A stretch of DNA of 64,000 bases from Paenibacillus yonginensis (GTDB taxonomy: Bacteria > Bacillota > Bacilli > Paenibacillales > Paenibacillaceae). The stretch spans positions 2,609,501 to 2,673,500 of the forward strand of contig NZ_CP014167.1 in the NCBI RefSeq assembly GCF_001685395.1, written 5' to 3'. Positions 25,206-34,170 of this stretch are shown one piece after another. Position numbers and translations under genes: made by a program. Under the pieces are notes generated by a model. That model saw nothing but the letters and a program-made list of their open reading frames with translations, was not told where the DNA came from and searched no databases. Position 1 is the first letter of the stretch; each line of letters begins with the position of its first letter.

Positions 25206-26363
25206 CTATTCCCAATAAATCGTAAGGCCGCCCTTCAGCCTGGCCAGGCCTTCCACAAAGAAATAGTCGCCGTAAATCAGCGGCACATCAACGTTTTTGC
25301 CCTGCGGATAATGGCTTGTTCCCCGAAGGATCAAACCCTCTTCGTCTGGATTGTCCCACGCCCCGTAACGCGTGTACAGGGATTCCAGAATCCGCTCCCC
25401 GGCAAGGCGGTAGCCCGCTTGTTCCGCTGCAGGCACCTCTTCGGCCAGCAGAAGCAGACCGCAGGCCGCACAGGCGCCAGCTGAAGAATCCCGCAGGTGT
25501 TTGGTGTCCTCTGGCGCCCGGAAGTCCCAATGCGGTACGTGGTCCTCCGGCAGCTGGGACAGGAAGAAATGGGCTACCCGCTTGGCGCCGTCCAGATATT
25601 CCTGACGGCCGGTATGGTGATAGGCTAGTGCCAGCCCGTACAGCGCCCATGCCGTGCCCCTCGACCAGGCGGATTCAGGGGCATATCCCTGTCCGCCAAT
25701 ATATTCGGCCACTTCGCCAGTTTCCGGGTCGAAGCGGACAATATGCCGGACCGAGCCATCCGGGCGGATAAAATGCTCCAGCACCGTGTGCAGATGGGCA
25801 TCCGCCACATGGCGGTAACGCACGTCTCCGCTTTCCCGCGATGCCCAGTACAGCAGCTGCACGTTCATCGCGCAATCGATAATGGCCACCCCGGCATTGT
25901 CGGAACGATAATTCCAGTCGTTCCAGGCCCGGATAAAGCCTCCCTGGACGTTAAACCGTCCGGCCAAATAATTGGCCGCTTTAAGCGCCCGTCTGCGCGA
26001 AACCTCCGCTTCGTTCAGCTTATAGTTGGCCAGACTGGTCAAAATCCACATAAAACCGAGGTCGTGGTCCAGCCGGTCGAAGCCGTCCAGCACCTCATCC
26101 AGCCGCTCCTCGCACGCTTCGGCAATTTGCCGGAACTCCTTCCTGCCGCTTTCTTCATGAAGCAGCCATAACAACCCCGGCCAAAATCCAGCCGTCCACC
26201 AGGCCGGCTCCTCCAGCTGGTATTCGCCATTTTGACTAGCATGCGGGAAATTCGCCCCGATCCGTTTGCTCGTGCGCAGCACTTTGTCCACCGAACGGTT
26301 CCAGGCTTCTTCTACCCAACCCAATCGTTCGTTTTGTTTTGGTTGAATTGTCGTTTCATTCAT
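25206..26363 (-). CDS. GH88 unsaturated glucuronyl hydrolase
   Basis: A 385-aa cytoplasmic (alpha/alpha)6-barrel enzyme with WWTAGFWPGLLW, DHDLGFM and RSDNAGVAIID, containing the two Asp residues expected for vinyl-ether hydration, and AWSRGTAWALYG. Family GH88 removes unsaturated uronic acids from the non-reducing end of oligosaccharides made by polysaccharide lyases. The product is an unsaturated uronate that opens to 4-deoxy-5-ketouronate, the substrate of KduI, encoded nearby. Upstream on the same strand are only gene remnants, so its promoter may be rearranged. Confidence 0.9.
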   Translation of the reverse strand: MNETTIQPKQNERLGWVEEAWNRSVDKVLRTSKRIGANFPHASQNGEYQLEEPAWWTAGFWPGLLWLLHEESGRKEFRQIAEACEERLDEVLDGFDRLDHDLGFMWILTSLANYKLNEAEVSRRRALKAANYLAGRFNVQGGFIRAWNDWNYRSDNAGVAIIDCAMNVQLLYWASRESGDVRYRHVADAHLHTVLEHFIRPDGSVRHIVRFDPETGEVAEYIGGQGYAPESAWSRGTAWALYGLALAYHHTGRQEYLDGAKRVAHFFLSQLPEDHVPHWDFRAPEDTKHLRDSSAGACAACGLLLLAEEVPAAEQAGYRLAGERILESLYTRYGAWDNPDEEGLILRGTSHYPQGKNVDVPLIYGDYFFVEGLARLKGGLTIYWE

Positions 26364-26368
26364 ACCGG

Positions 26369-26905
26369 TTACACCGCCTTGTTGGAATTAAGATTTGAGG
26401 GAGTATCGGGCGAATCCTCCTCCCCGGAAAGCCGCTCCCTTCGAATTGAAATTGACATTTGAATCGTGATGCCTTCCGCCGGCCTGCTTTCGATATTCAT
26501 GCGGAACAGCTCGCCAAACCGGATGCGGAGACGTTCGGCTACGTTTAGCAGACCAATGCCCGATTGCCGTTCCCGCCCAGGGCGGGACTTTCCCTGATTG
26601 TATTCATCCGCGGAATAATTCGTAAATACGGTTCCATTCGTTAAAATCACGCTGATGTAGCTTCGCTCGCCCACCATCGTCAGGCTGTCCAGCTGCTGCA
26701 GAATCCGGCTTGTCGCGGTAAATTTCAAATAAGGATCGGGTTCGCCGCCCGTATGGGTTGCAAACTGCTTGAAATAGTGATCGAACCGCTCACCAGCTTC
26801 ATTTCACTGGCCGAATTGGCAATTGCCTGCTCTTTCACGGCATTTTCGGTCAGCGCGTTATAAATAAACCAAAATGGATACCACGGGAATTCGATGACCG
26901 TCCCA
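26369..26905 (-). pseudogene. YesM-type sensor histidine kinase remnant
   Basis: On the minus strand, pieces of a YesM-like kinase can be read in two frames. A membrane-proximal region (EFPWYPFWFIYNALTEN) and an extracytoplasmic piece (KFTATSRILQQLDSLTMV) are joined, without the kinase core, to the C-terminal HATPase end (GIGLLNVAERLRIRFG). A frameshift near 26770 and an internal deletion make it non-functional. Family members regulate carbohydrate ABC transporters together with YesN-type regulators, which fits the adjacent permease fragment and glycan genes. Confidence 0.65.
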
Positions 26906-27091
26906 TCAGCTTGGGAATTGGACCTTAAACGAAGTGATCATCATCCAGACAATCGGCAGCAGCACCAGTACCGTCACGCCGAGCAGCATCGGACTGACAA
27001 ACAGCCAGCCCCATAATTCTTCGCTGTGATGCAAGCGTTTTGGGGATGGCGGCAGGGCGGCCCGGGCGGCAGCCGCAAATCCCCCCTCCAA
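26906..27091 (-). pseudogene. Carbohydrate ABC transporter permease, N-terminal fragment
   Basis: A 61-codon frame with LHHSEELWGWLFVSPMLLGV and TVLVLLPIVWMMITSF is the N-terminal cytoplasmic tail and first membrane helix of a UgpA/LacF-type sugar permease. It breaks off into the YesM-like kinase remnant, so a deletion fused the two. It is evidence for a former ABC uptake system in this uronate locus. Confidence 0.65.
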
Positions 27092-27111
27092 ATGTTTATT
27101 TATGTTTATTT
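27092..27111. promoter_or_regulatory. Tandem 10-bp repeat, putative DeoR-family operator
   Basis: ATGTTTATTT occurs twice head to tail in the AT-rich kduI promoter region, so the sites repeat at one helical turn. DeoR/GlpR-type regulators bind repeated A/T-rich sites of this kind, and a DeoR gene is the second gene of the operon. The assignment is inferred. Confidence 0.4.
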
Positions 27112-27198
27112 TAGTTCATTATATTGATTTATGCACGAAAAAGTTTTAAGTTGTACTCATATGAACTTTAATTTGCGTTTGAAAAGGAGATTATACGT

Positions 27199-28032
27199 AT
27201 GGAAATTCGTTATGCTTCCCACCCCAACGAAGTCAAACAGTTTGAAACGGAACGTCTGCGCCGTGAATTTGTCATTGAATCTTTGTTTGTTCCCGATAAG
27301 CTGACTTTGGTTTATTCCCATGTGGACCGTTTCATTGTAGGCGGGGTTGTCCCCGTGCAGAAAGAAGTCGCTCTGGAAGCCGACCCGAAGGAAATTGGAG
27401 CGGATACCTTTCTGGAGCGCCGTGAAGTCGGCATCATCAACTTAGGCGGACAAGGCAGAATCAGCGTGGACGGCACCGATTATGTGCTTGAGTCCAAAGA
27501 CTGCCTGTATATTGGCCTTGGTGCCAAGCAAATATCCTTCGCCAGCCTGAATGCCTCGTCTCCGGCCAAATTTTATTTGAATTCCACTCCGGCCCATAAG
27601 CCTTATCCTACTGCCAAGACGGGTCAGGCAGACGCTTTTAATGTCCATCTGGGCGCGATCGACAATTCCAACGAACGGACTATCTACCGTTACATCCATG
27701 AGAAAGGCATCCAAAGCTGCCAGCTTGTTATGGGCTTAACTCAACTTGAGAAAGGCAATATGTGGAACACGATGCCGGCCCATACTCATAACCGCCGCTC
27801 CGAAGTCTATCTATATTTCAATCTTCCGGAAGACGGCGTAGTCTTCCACCTAATGGGTGAACCCCGGGAAACCCGGCATGTCGTCGTGCGCAACGAACAG
27901 GCGGTTATTTCCCCAAGCTGGTCGATCCACAGCGGTGTAGGAACCAGCAATTATATTTTTATCTGGGGGATGGCTGGCGAAAATCAAGTGTTTGAAGATA
28001 TGGACGGAGTGGACATGAACGAGCTAAAATAA
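27199..28032 (+). CDS. kduI: 5-dehydro-4-deoxy-D-glucuronate isomerase
   Basis: A 277-aa cupin-fold enzyme with the metal-binding motif PAHTHNRRSEVYLYF and the C-terminal HSGVGTSNYIFIWGM, typical of KduI. It converts 4-deoxy-L-threo-5-hexosulose uronate to 3-deoxy-D-glycero-2,5-hexodiulosonate. KduD then reduces this product to 2-keto-3-deoxygluconate. AAGGAG precedes the ATG, with an AT-rich promoter upstream carrying tandem repeats. It is the first gene of kduI-deoR-kduD. The feeding enzyme GH88 is encoded on the opposite strand just to the left. Confidence 0.97.
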   Translation: MEIRYASHPNEVKQFETERLRREFVIESLFVPDKLTLVYSHVDRFIVGGVVPVQKEVALEADPKEIGADTFLERREVGIINLGGQGRISVDGTDYVLESKDCLYIGLGAKQISFASLNASSPAKFYLNSTPAHKPYPTAKTGQADAFNVHLGAIDNSNERTIYRYIHEKGIQSCQLVMGLTQLEKGNMWNTMPAHTHNRRSEVYLYFNLPEDGVVFHLMGEPRETRHVVVRNEQAVISPSWSIHSGVGTSNYIFIWGMAGENQVFEDMDGVDMNELK

Positions 28033-28068
28033 CAGGAAATACACGTATAGAGAAGAGTTGGAACCTAA

Positions 28069-28830
28069 ATGAACCCTTTGCGCCGATATGAAAAAATTAT
28101 GGAGCTTCTGCTCACCGAGCAGGAAGTGACAGTCACTCGTCTAAGCGACCTGCTGCAGGTGACCGGCAAAACGATCCGGGAGGATTTAAGCAAGCTGGAG
28201 GAGCAGGGGCTTCTGCATCGTGTCCATGGCGGGGCGGTGCTCGCCAACAACGACCAGTTCGGGATTCTTCCGGTGAAGGAACCGCTTGTGAAGCATGCCG
28301 GCGAGAAGAGCAAAATCGCAGACAAAGCGCTTCAGATGATTCAGTCCGGCGATGTGATCGCCTTGGACGGGGGCAGCACGACGCTCGAAATTGCACGGCG
28401 CCTGGACGATCTTCCCGTTACGATCATCACTAATGATGTCCACATTATCAGCGAGCTTGCCGCCAAAGAGAATGTTCGGCTTGTCGTGCCCGGCGGATAC
28501 CGGGTTCGCAATATGCTGGCAGGACCTGAGGCGGTGGCTTATATTAGAAAGCTGAATATTCAGAAGGCCTTTATCTCCTCGACGGCCGTGCATACGGAAT
28601 ACGGGTTGTCCGTCTTCACCGGGGAGCTGATCGATTTCAAACGGGCTTTGATCGAAACGGCACGGGAATGCTACGCCGTCGTGGATCACTTTAAATTCGG
28701 GCAAAGCGCCTTAAGAACCTTCGCCCGGTTGAACGAGATCACCGCATTGATCACCGATCCCGGACTGTCTGCCGAGACCGCGGAAGCCTTTCATCATGCC
28801 GGGGTTCGGATCGAACAGGCCGAAAGCTGA
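28069..28830 (+). CDS. DeoR/GlpR family transcriptional regulator
   Basis: A 253-aa regulator. The N-terminal helix-turn-helix (residues 1-57) carries VTVTRLSDLLQVTGKTIRED and the family signature LHRVHGGAV. The C-terminal sugar-phosphate sensor domain has ALDGGSTTLEIAR and ITNDVHI. It most likely represses the kdu operon and is released by a pathway intermediate. It lies between kduI and kduD on the same strand with short gaps. The ribosome-binding site is weak (GAGTTGG). Confidence 0.9.
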   Translation: MNPLRRYEKIMELLLTEQEVTVTRLSDLLQVTGKTIREDLSKLEEQGLLHRVHGGAVLANNDQFGILPVKEPLVKHAGEKSKIADKALQMIQSGDVIALDGGSTTLEIARRLDDLPVTIITNDVHIISELAAKENVRLVVPGGYRVRNMLAGPEAVAYIRKLNIQKAFISSTAVHTEYGLSVFTGELIDFKRALIETARECYAVVDHFKFGQSALRTFARLNEITALITDPGLSAETAEAFHHAGVRIEQAES

Positions 28831-28876
28831 CTGGCTCATCCCTTCTGACAAGTCTAATGATTAGGAGCTTATAACT

Positions 28877-29629
28877 ATGAATCTATTTGATCTTAGCGGT
28901 AAAACAGCTTTGGTTACCGGTGCCTCCGGCGGGCTCGGACAGGGCATTGCCCAAGGTCTGGCCGAAGCCGGAGCAGACATCGTTGCCGTCTCCCAGTCCA
29001 GCTGTGAGACGACCTTAGAGGGAATTCGGAAAGCCGGCAGACAAGGAATCGGCATTTCCGCCGACCTCAGCCAGGCTGATCTGCTGGAGAACGTATTTAC
29101 CCAAGCCATGGAATTCAACGGGCGGATTGACATTCTGGTGAACAACGCCGGCATCATCCGCCGGACTCCCGCTGCCGAGCACAGCCGGGAAGACTGGCAA
29201 GAGGTGCTCGATTTGAATCTGACGACCGTATTCCTGCTGTGCCAGCTGGCCGGTAAACATATGATAGCCAAGGGAGCCGGCAAAATCATTAATATCGCTT
29301 CCATGCTGTCCTTTCAGGGCGGCATTAATGTCCCCGGCTATACAGCCAGCAAACACGGTGTAGCTGGATTAACCAAAGCTTTCGCCAATGAATGGGCCGG
29401 CAAAGGTATCCAGGTGAATGCCATCGCTCCGGGATATATGGTGACTAACAATACTTCGCCCATCCTGCAGGATGAAGCCCGAACCCGTTCGATTACCGAA
29501 CGAATCCCCGCCGGTCGCTGGGGCACTCCGAACGATTTGAAAGGCCCAGCCGTATTCCTCGCTTCTTCCGCTTCCGATTACCTAAACGGTCATGTACTGT
29601 GCGTGGATGGCGGCTGGATGGCCAGATAA
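28877..29629 (+). CDS. kduD: 2-dehydro-3-deoxy-D-gluconate 5-dehydrogenase
   Basis: A 250-aa short-chain dehydrogenase with the NAD(H) glycine motif TGASGGLGQG, NNAG, and the catalytic Ser and YTASK. Context with kduI identifies it as KduD, which reduces 2,5-diketo-3-deoxygluconate to 2-keto-3-deoxygluconate. It is the last gene of the kdu operon and is followed by a strong terminator. KdgK and KdgA are not in this window. Confidence 0.93.
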   Translation: MNLFDLSGKTALVTGASGGLGQGIAQGLAEAGADIVAVSQSSCETTLEGIRKAGRQGIGISADLSQADLLENVFTQAMEFNGRIDILVNNAGIIRRTPAAEHSREDWQEVLDLNLTTVFLLCQLAGKHMIAKGAGKIINIASMLSFQGGINVPGYTASKHGVAGLTKAFANEWAGKGIQVNAIAPGYMVTNNTSPILQDEARTRSITERIPAGRWGTPNDLKGPAVFLASSASDYLNGHVLCVDGGWMAR

Positions 29630-29647
29630 AAGGAAGGTTTAGTTAAA

Positions 29648-29686
29648 AATCCCCCTCCTTGCGGTTTCGCCGCAAAGAGGGGGATT
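29648..29686. terminator. Bidirectional terminator between kduD and the chemoreceptor
   Basis: AATCCCCCTC pairs with GAGGGGGATT, and an inner TTGCGG/CCGCAA helix caps it. It lies between two converging genes. Confidence 0.88.
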
Positions 29687-29690
29687 AATG

Positions 29691-31388
29691 TCAGTTGGAC
29701 AGCTTGAAGCGGCTCATCATGTCCTCCAGCCGATCTGCCACCGCCTTAAGTTCTACTGCGGATCCGCCCACATCTTCCATACTGGCAAGCTGCTGCTGAG
29801 TAGCCGCCGATATTTCCCGCGTGGATGCACTGGCTTGCTCGGCAATCGCCGAAATTTGCTGAATGGCCGATACAAGTTCGTTTTTGTCTCCGTTCACGAC
29901 GCTGATCCCTTCCACGATAACCTGAATCTCTCCAATGATGGCTCCCACCGCCTGCGCAATTACCTGGAAAGCGCCGCCCGTATCCGCCGAAACAGCGGCT
30001 GTCCGGCTGATCGCCCGGGAGCCTTCCTCCATAAAGAACTGAGTACGGGCAACAGCCTCGTTGACTTCGTTCACAATCCCTTCAATCCGGCCGATCGAAT
30101 TGGCCGTTTGTTCGGACAGCTTGCGAATCTCCCCGGCTACCACGGCAAAACCTCTGCCCTGCTCTCCGGCTCTCGCGCTTTCGATCATTGCGTTTAATGC
30201 CAGCAGCCGGGTTTGTTCGGCAATCTCTTTAATCACCGAAGCGATTTCTGTAATATTAGCCGACTTGCCGCCAAGCTCAAGAACCTGTGCTTCGATGCGG
30301 GAGTTGATTTCCGTATTGTCGTCAATGGCTTCCTTCAGTTCACGAATGCTGACCAAACCGGTCTGGTGGGCGCCTTTTGTCTCTTCGATCCGCTCCTTCA
30401 TTTCGTCGGCTTTGCCGGACAACAGCCGGATTTCATCCGCCAGCCTGTTCAGCCGCTCCAAACCTTCTCCAGAATGCCGGGCCAGTTCACCGGCGCCTTC
30501 AGCAAGCTCTGTCGCAGAACCGGATATCCCTTCCGCCGCGCAGGAGGTTTCCTTAATAACTGTAGTCAGCTTCCGGGAGCTGTCCGCCACCTGGTGGGTA
30601 TGATGCTGAATATTGCTGACCAGCGAGCTGAGGGTGCTGCGCATCCGGGACAACGCCGCCGACATGCTGCCGATCTCGTCCCGGCCGCTGTATTGGAATT
30701 CAAAAGAGAAATCGCCTTCTGCAAAATGAGCGATTTCTCCGGACATTTTGGACAAAGGACGAACCAGCCGTTTCGCCAGCAGGACGCCTACCAATAAACA
30801 GCCGATCATGACCAGCAGCGCAATCAGCACCGTTTCCCAAGTGGTACGTCGCAGCTGGGAATTCATCTCTTTCAAAGACAATCCAATGTTCAGCGCCCCC
30901 GATAAATTATCGTTATAAATAAAATCGGTAGAAACGTTGTAAACACGCTCACCGTCCGGCATGGACAACATCCGTCCATTGGTCTTCCCTCCGTCCGCCG
31001 TCGTTGGCTGCCCCCCCTTACCACCAGCATTACCGCCGGCCGCCGTAGCCGCTGATTGGGCATCCACCTCGGATCCGGACTCATTCAGCTTAGAAGCATC
31101 TGAAACCAGCAGATTGGATTCCCGGTCGGAAAGCGATATATAAACCAAATTTCCATCGCTTTCCTCCTTGATGGTTCTAAAGATTTGCTGCAGTTCCGAC
31201 AAATCCGTTACGTTCCGGGTGACGATTTCTCTCTTCATGTTCGTGATGAGCGTAGCGCCGTCATTCTCCATCTGGTTAGTGACCGACCTTTGAAGTTCAT
31301 AATAGGATACTCCGGCGAAAGCGGCGGTGCACACAGCTACTACTACAGTAATTAAAGCTAATATTTTTCCGGTTAATGATCTGAACAT
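29691..31388 (-). CDS. Methyl-accepting chemotaxis protein
   Basis: A 565-aa receptor. TM1 is at about 8-28 and TM2 at about 188-208, with an extracytoplasmic sensor domain between. HAMP follows (about 210-262), then the signalling domain with the highly conserved hairpin tip ([20 protein letters not shown], then [16 protein letters not shown]). The sensor carries an unusual Gly/Thr/Lys-rich insertion around residues 115-138, probably a flexible loop. Ligand unknown; location next to uronate genes may hint at sugar-acid sensing, but there is no direct evidence. It appears to be a single-gene unit. Confidence 0.94.
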   Translation of the reverse strand: MFRSLTGKILALITVVVAVCTAAFAGVSYYELQRSVTNQMENDGATLITNMKREIVTRNVTDLSELQQIFRTIKEESDGNLVYISLSDRESNLLVSDASKLNESGSEVDAQSAATAAGGNAGGKGGQPTTADGGKTNGRMLSMPDGERVYNVSTDFIYNDNLSGALNIGLSLKEMNSQLRRTTWETVLIALLVMIGCLLVGVLLAKRLVRPLSKMSGEIAHFAEGDFSFEFQYSGRDEIGSMSAALSRMRSTLSSLVSNIQHHTHQVADSSRKLTTVIKETSCAAEGISGSATELAEGAGELARHSGEGLERLNRLADEIRLLSGKADEMKERIEETKGAHQTGLVSIRELKEAIDDNTEINSRIEAQVLELGGKSANITEIASVIKEIAEQTRLLALNAMIESARAGEQGRGFAVVAGEIRKLSEQTANSIGRIEGIVNEVNEAVARTQFFMEEGSRAISRTAAVSADTGGAFQVIAQAVGAIIGEIQVIVEGISVVNGDKNELVSAIQQISAIAEQASASTREISAATQQQLASMEDVGGSAVELKAVADRLEDMMSRFKLSN

Positions 31389-31631
31389 GGGATAGCTCCG
31401 CCTTTACAATATTATGGCTGATTCAAATAACTTTCCTCTTAAACCATTTAGAGAAGTTTCCTTTTATCTATACTATGTATGTTACTAATCCTAACAAAAT
31501 CTTCTAATTTTTCAGTGATAAATGTTACATACAACGCCAGATAAATGTGTTAAATAAGGTTCTCAAACATCAACGGAATGGAGTTGTCAAAAAAAGTGCA
31601 GTTTGAAAACACACTCATGAGAACCCCATGA

Positions 31632-32456
31632 TTAAGCTGCCTGTGACAGCATTCTTTCGCGATAAATAGCTGGGGGCCATCCCCCTGGATTAGAGGTGTA
31701 AACCCTCTGTCTGTTGTAATAGACCATGATGTATCGGAAGATAATCGATTTCATATAGGCCATCGGGTATTGCTCGGTTTTGATCTTATATAGCTTTTCT
31801 TTCTTTAGCGTAGCAAAGAAGCTTTCCATTCTTGCGTTGTCATAGCAGCGCCCTGTGCCGCTCATGCTTTGAACGACATCTCGTTTAGCCAGACACGCTC
31901 GGAATGCGTGGCTCGTGAACTGGCTGCCTCGGTCGCTGTGATAAATCATTCCACGAGCATTTCTGGCCCTGCAGGCATTCTCAAAAGCTTGGATGCAGAG
32001 TTCCTTACGCATGTTGTCATCCATGGCCAGACCCACGATCTCCCCATTGAAACAGTCCAATACGGCGGACACATACAGCTTACCGTCTAAACAAGGCACT
32101 TCTGTGATATCCGATAGCCACTTCTGGTTGGGGGCTGAGGCGCTGAAGTCTCTCTGGATCAGGTTCTCGCTCTTTTGAGCTGCCGCATCCTCACGTGTAA
32201 TGCCGTTTGGATGACGCCTCACTTTCTTCAGCAGACCGTGCTTCTTCATGATGCGATAGACGGTGCTGTAGCTGGTCACGATCTCTTTTTGCGCTAGAGC
32301 CAGCCTAATCCGCTGGGCACCGTAATTGCTGTTGTCTTCATATTCTTCGATGATTTCTTTGATTTTGACCAGAAGGCGTTCTTGCCGCTCTCGTTTGGGT
32401 GTGGGCTTCAAGCTGCGGTAATAGCCTGATTCGCTGACAGCAAGTACTTTGCACAT
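31632..32456 (-). CDS. IS3 family transposase OrfB (DDE catalytic domain)
   Basis: At least 274 aa, with an HTH_21-type N-terminus and the rve integrase core. The acidic triad is visible: Asp in SDITEVPC, Asp in HSDRGSQF and Glu in NARMESFFATLK. The frame is open upstream of the first ATG to overlap the end of orfA, so the active product is probably the OrfAB fusion made by -1 frameshifting near GCAAAAG. The triad is intact, so the element may still be mobile. Confidence 0.92.
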   Translation of the reverse strand: MCKVLAVSESGYYRSLKPTPKRERQERLLVKIKEIIEEYEDNSNYGAQRIRLALAQKEIVTSYSTVYRIMKKHGLLKKVRRHPNGITREDAAAQKSENLIQRDFSASAPNQKWLSDITEVPCLDGKLYVSAVLDCFNGEIVGLAMDDNMRKELCIQAFENACRARNARGMIYHSDRGSQFTSHAFRACLAKRDVVQSMSGTGRCYDNARMESFFATLKKEKLYKIKTEQYPMAYMKSIIFRYIMVYYNRQRVYTSNPGGWPPAIYRERMLSQAA

Positions 32457-32515
32457 CTCTTTGACGGTCCATCGATCCCGTCGTTCACGGATGTAACCAT
32501 AGAGCTGGCATGCTT

Positions 32516-32806
32516 TTAGCGCTTCCGGTCTTTTGCGAAAAAACCAAGTGCGTCCTTGAGAATTTCATTCGCACGACGCAACTCGCTGTTTTCTCTTTCT
32601 AATTCGATTTCACGCGTAGTCTTATTGGCAGATGCATAAGCGCGACCACTTCCGATATGCGCTCCATCACCGTGCAGGGTTCTTCGTTTCCTCCAGTCCT
32701 GCAAGGTGTGGTAGGCTACGCCTAACTGCTCGGCCGCTTTCTTGGGCCCGATCTCATCGCTTAACCTTACCGCTTCTTCTTTGAATGCTTTGTCGTACCG
32801 ATTCAT
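32516..32806 (-). CDS. IS3 family transposase OrfA
   Basis: A 96-aa protein with a helix-turn-helix (EIGPKKAAEQLGVAYHTLQD) and a C-terminal coiled coil (IELERENSELRRANEILKDA), the usual layout for IS3 OrfA. It binds the element's ends. Its stop overlaps the -1 frame of orfB. Confidence 0.92.
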   Translation of the reverse strand: MNRYDKAFKEEAVRLSDEIGPKKAAEQLGVAYHTLQDWRKRRTLHGDGAHIGSGRAYASANKTTREIELERENSELRRANEILKDALGFFAKDRKR

Positions 32807-32974
32807 TCTCGCTCATCCCCTCATTAGCTTTCATTTTATTTCATACGAGGGTGTTTTTCGACTGCATTTTTATCGTAGCACTCCAGAATGTAAAATTCAA
32901 TTTAAAAAATTTAGGGGGCTTGAAACCCTTCCTTCGGCGTGTCAAAATAGAAAAGGGTTTTGCAGGTTTCTTAT

Positions 32975-33094
32975 TTACTTAAAAATGTTATCGTTTTCAA
33001 AGTATTCCCGTGCCTCGGGAACATCTTTAGATAGCTTATTAAGGTCAGGTTCATGAATGTGCTGGCCCTGGACCCGCAAATCATCCAGAATAAA
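32975..33094 (-). pseudogene. Possible 3' gene fragment of unknown family
   Basis: The minus strand holds a protein-like open stretch (ILDDLRVQGQHIHEPDLNKL, then SKDVPEAREYFENDNIFK) ending in TAA at 32975. It has no start of its own and runs backward into the promoter of the aldo/keto reductase on the other strand. It looks like the tail of a displaced gene, left between the IS and the reductase. No family was recognised, and chance cannot be excluded. Confidence 0.3.
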
Positions 33095-33118
33095 CGTATA
33101 ATATGGAGGGAGATAAAC

Positions 33119-34039
33119 ATGAAAACGATTAAACTAGGAACAAGCTCACTTGAAGTGCCTGTTGTAGCCGTTGGCTGCATGCGCATCAATTCCCTGGATA
33201 AAAACGGCGCCGAACGTTTCGTGCAATCCGCACTGGACCTAGGTGCCAACTTCTTCGATCACGCCGACATTTACGGTGCAGGTGAATGCGAAGAAATTTT
33301 TGCAGATGCTATACATATGAGCCCTTCGGTCCGCGAGAATATTATTCTGCAGTCCAAATGCGGCATCCGTCCCGGCATCAGCTTTGACTTCTCCAAAGAG
33401 CATATCCTGAATTCGGTAGACGGCATTCTGAAGAGACTGAAGACCGACTACCTCGACGTACTGCTGCTGCATCGTCCGGATGCTTTGGTAGAGCCGGAAG
33501 AAGTTGCTGAAGCGTTCGAACAATTGGAGAAAGCGGGCAAAGTCCGTCATTTCGGCGTATCGAACCAGAAGCCGATGCAGATCGAGCTGCTGAAGAAATT
33601 CGTGAAGCAGCCGATCGTGGCGAACCAGCTTCAGCTGAGCATCACCAATGCCAACATGATTTCCAACGGCGTTAACGTCAACATGGAAGTGGATTCCTCA
33701 ATCGACCGCGACGGCAGTATCCTGGATTACTGCCGCCTGCATGACATTACCATTCAGCCTTGGTCTCCGTTCCAATACGGCTTCTTCGAAGGCGTGTTTC
33801 TGGGCAGCGACAAGTTCCCTGAGTTGAACAAGAAAATCGACGAAATCGCCGCTAAATACAGCGTGAGCAATACGACCATCGCAATTGCCTGGCTGCTCCG
33901 TCACCCTGCGCAAATGCAGCCGATCATCGGTACGATGAACATCGACCGTCTGGACGATTGTGTGAAAGCGGCAGACGTGGTATTAACTCGTGAAGAGTGG
34001 TATGAAATCTACACAGCGGCCGGCAATATCCTGCCATAA
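33119..34039 (+). CDS. Aldo/keto reductase (YdhF-like)
   Basis: A 306-aa AKR. Catalytic residues: Asp and Tyr in DHADIYG, Lys in LQSKCGI, His in LLLHRPD. The NADPH-binding end is IIGTMNIDRLDDCVKAADV. It resembles the YdhF oxidoreductase subgroup with unknown physiological substrate. The ATG at 33119 follows GGAGGGAG; the frame is open 22 codons upstream but lacks a ribosome-binding site there. Single gene, with its own terminator. Confidence 0.92.
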   Translation: MKTIKLGTSSLEVPVVAVGCMRINSLDKNGAERFVQSALDLGANFFDHADIYGAGECEEIFADAIHMSPSVRENIILQSKCGIRPGISFDFSKEHILNSVDGILKRLKTDYLDVLLLHRPDALVEPEEVAEAFEQLEKAGKVRHFGVSNQKPMQIELLKKFVKQPIVANQLQLSITNANMISNGVNVNMEVDSSIDRDGSILDYCRLHDITIQPWSPFQYGFFEGVFLGSDKFPELNKKIDEIAAKYSVSNTTIAIAWLLRHPAQMQPIIGTMNIDRLDDCVKAADVVLTREEWYEIYTAAGNILP

Positions 34040-34118
34040 GTTATAGATTTACAGCCTAACAAACTGCAAGATCCGGTCCGCGTTGGCGGCAAGCTGTTCA
34101 GTTGCCGGATTTGAAGTC

Positions 34119-34156
34119 AAACAGCCCCGAGTCGATGGACCCGGGGCTGTTTTTCC
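34119..34156 (+). terminator. Terminator of the aldo/keto reductase gene
   Basis: AACAGCCCC pairs with GGGGCTGTT, followed by TTTCCTTTT, about 80 bp after the stop codon. Confidence 0.82.
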
Positions 34157-34170
34157 TTTTATATAACGTG

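Larger units (their letters stand above)
31585..32876 (-). mobile_element. IS3 family insertion sequence
   Basis: A ~1.3-kb element with orfA and orfB in the -1 frame relationship typical of IS3. Both ends carry related inverted sequences: AAAAGTGCAGTTTGAAAACA on the left, and on the right (complement) AAAATGCAGTCGAAAAACAC. The exact ends and target duplication could not be fixed by eye, so the limits are good to about 5 bp. It lies in the gap between the chemoreceptor and an aldo/keto reductase and does not interrupt either. Confidence 0.8.
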
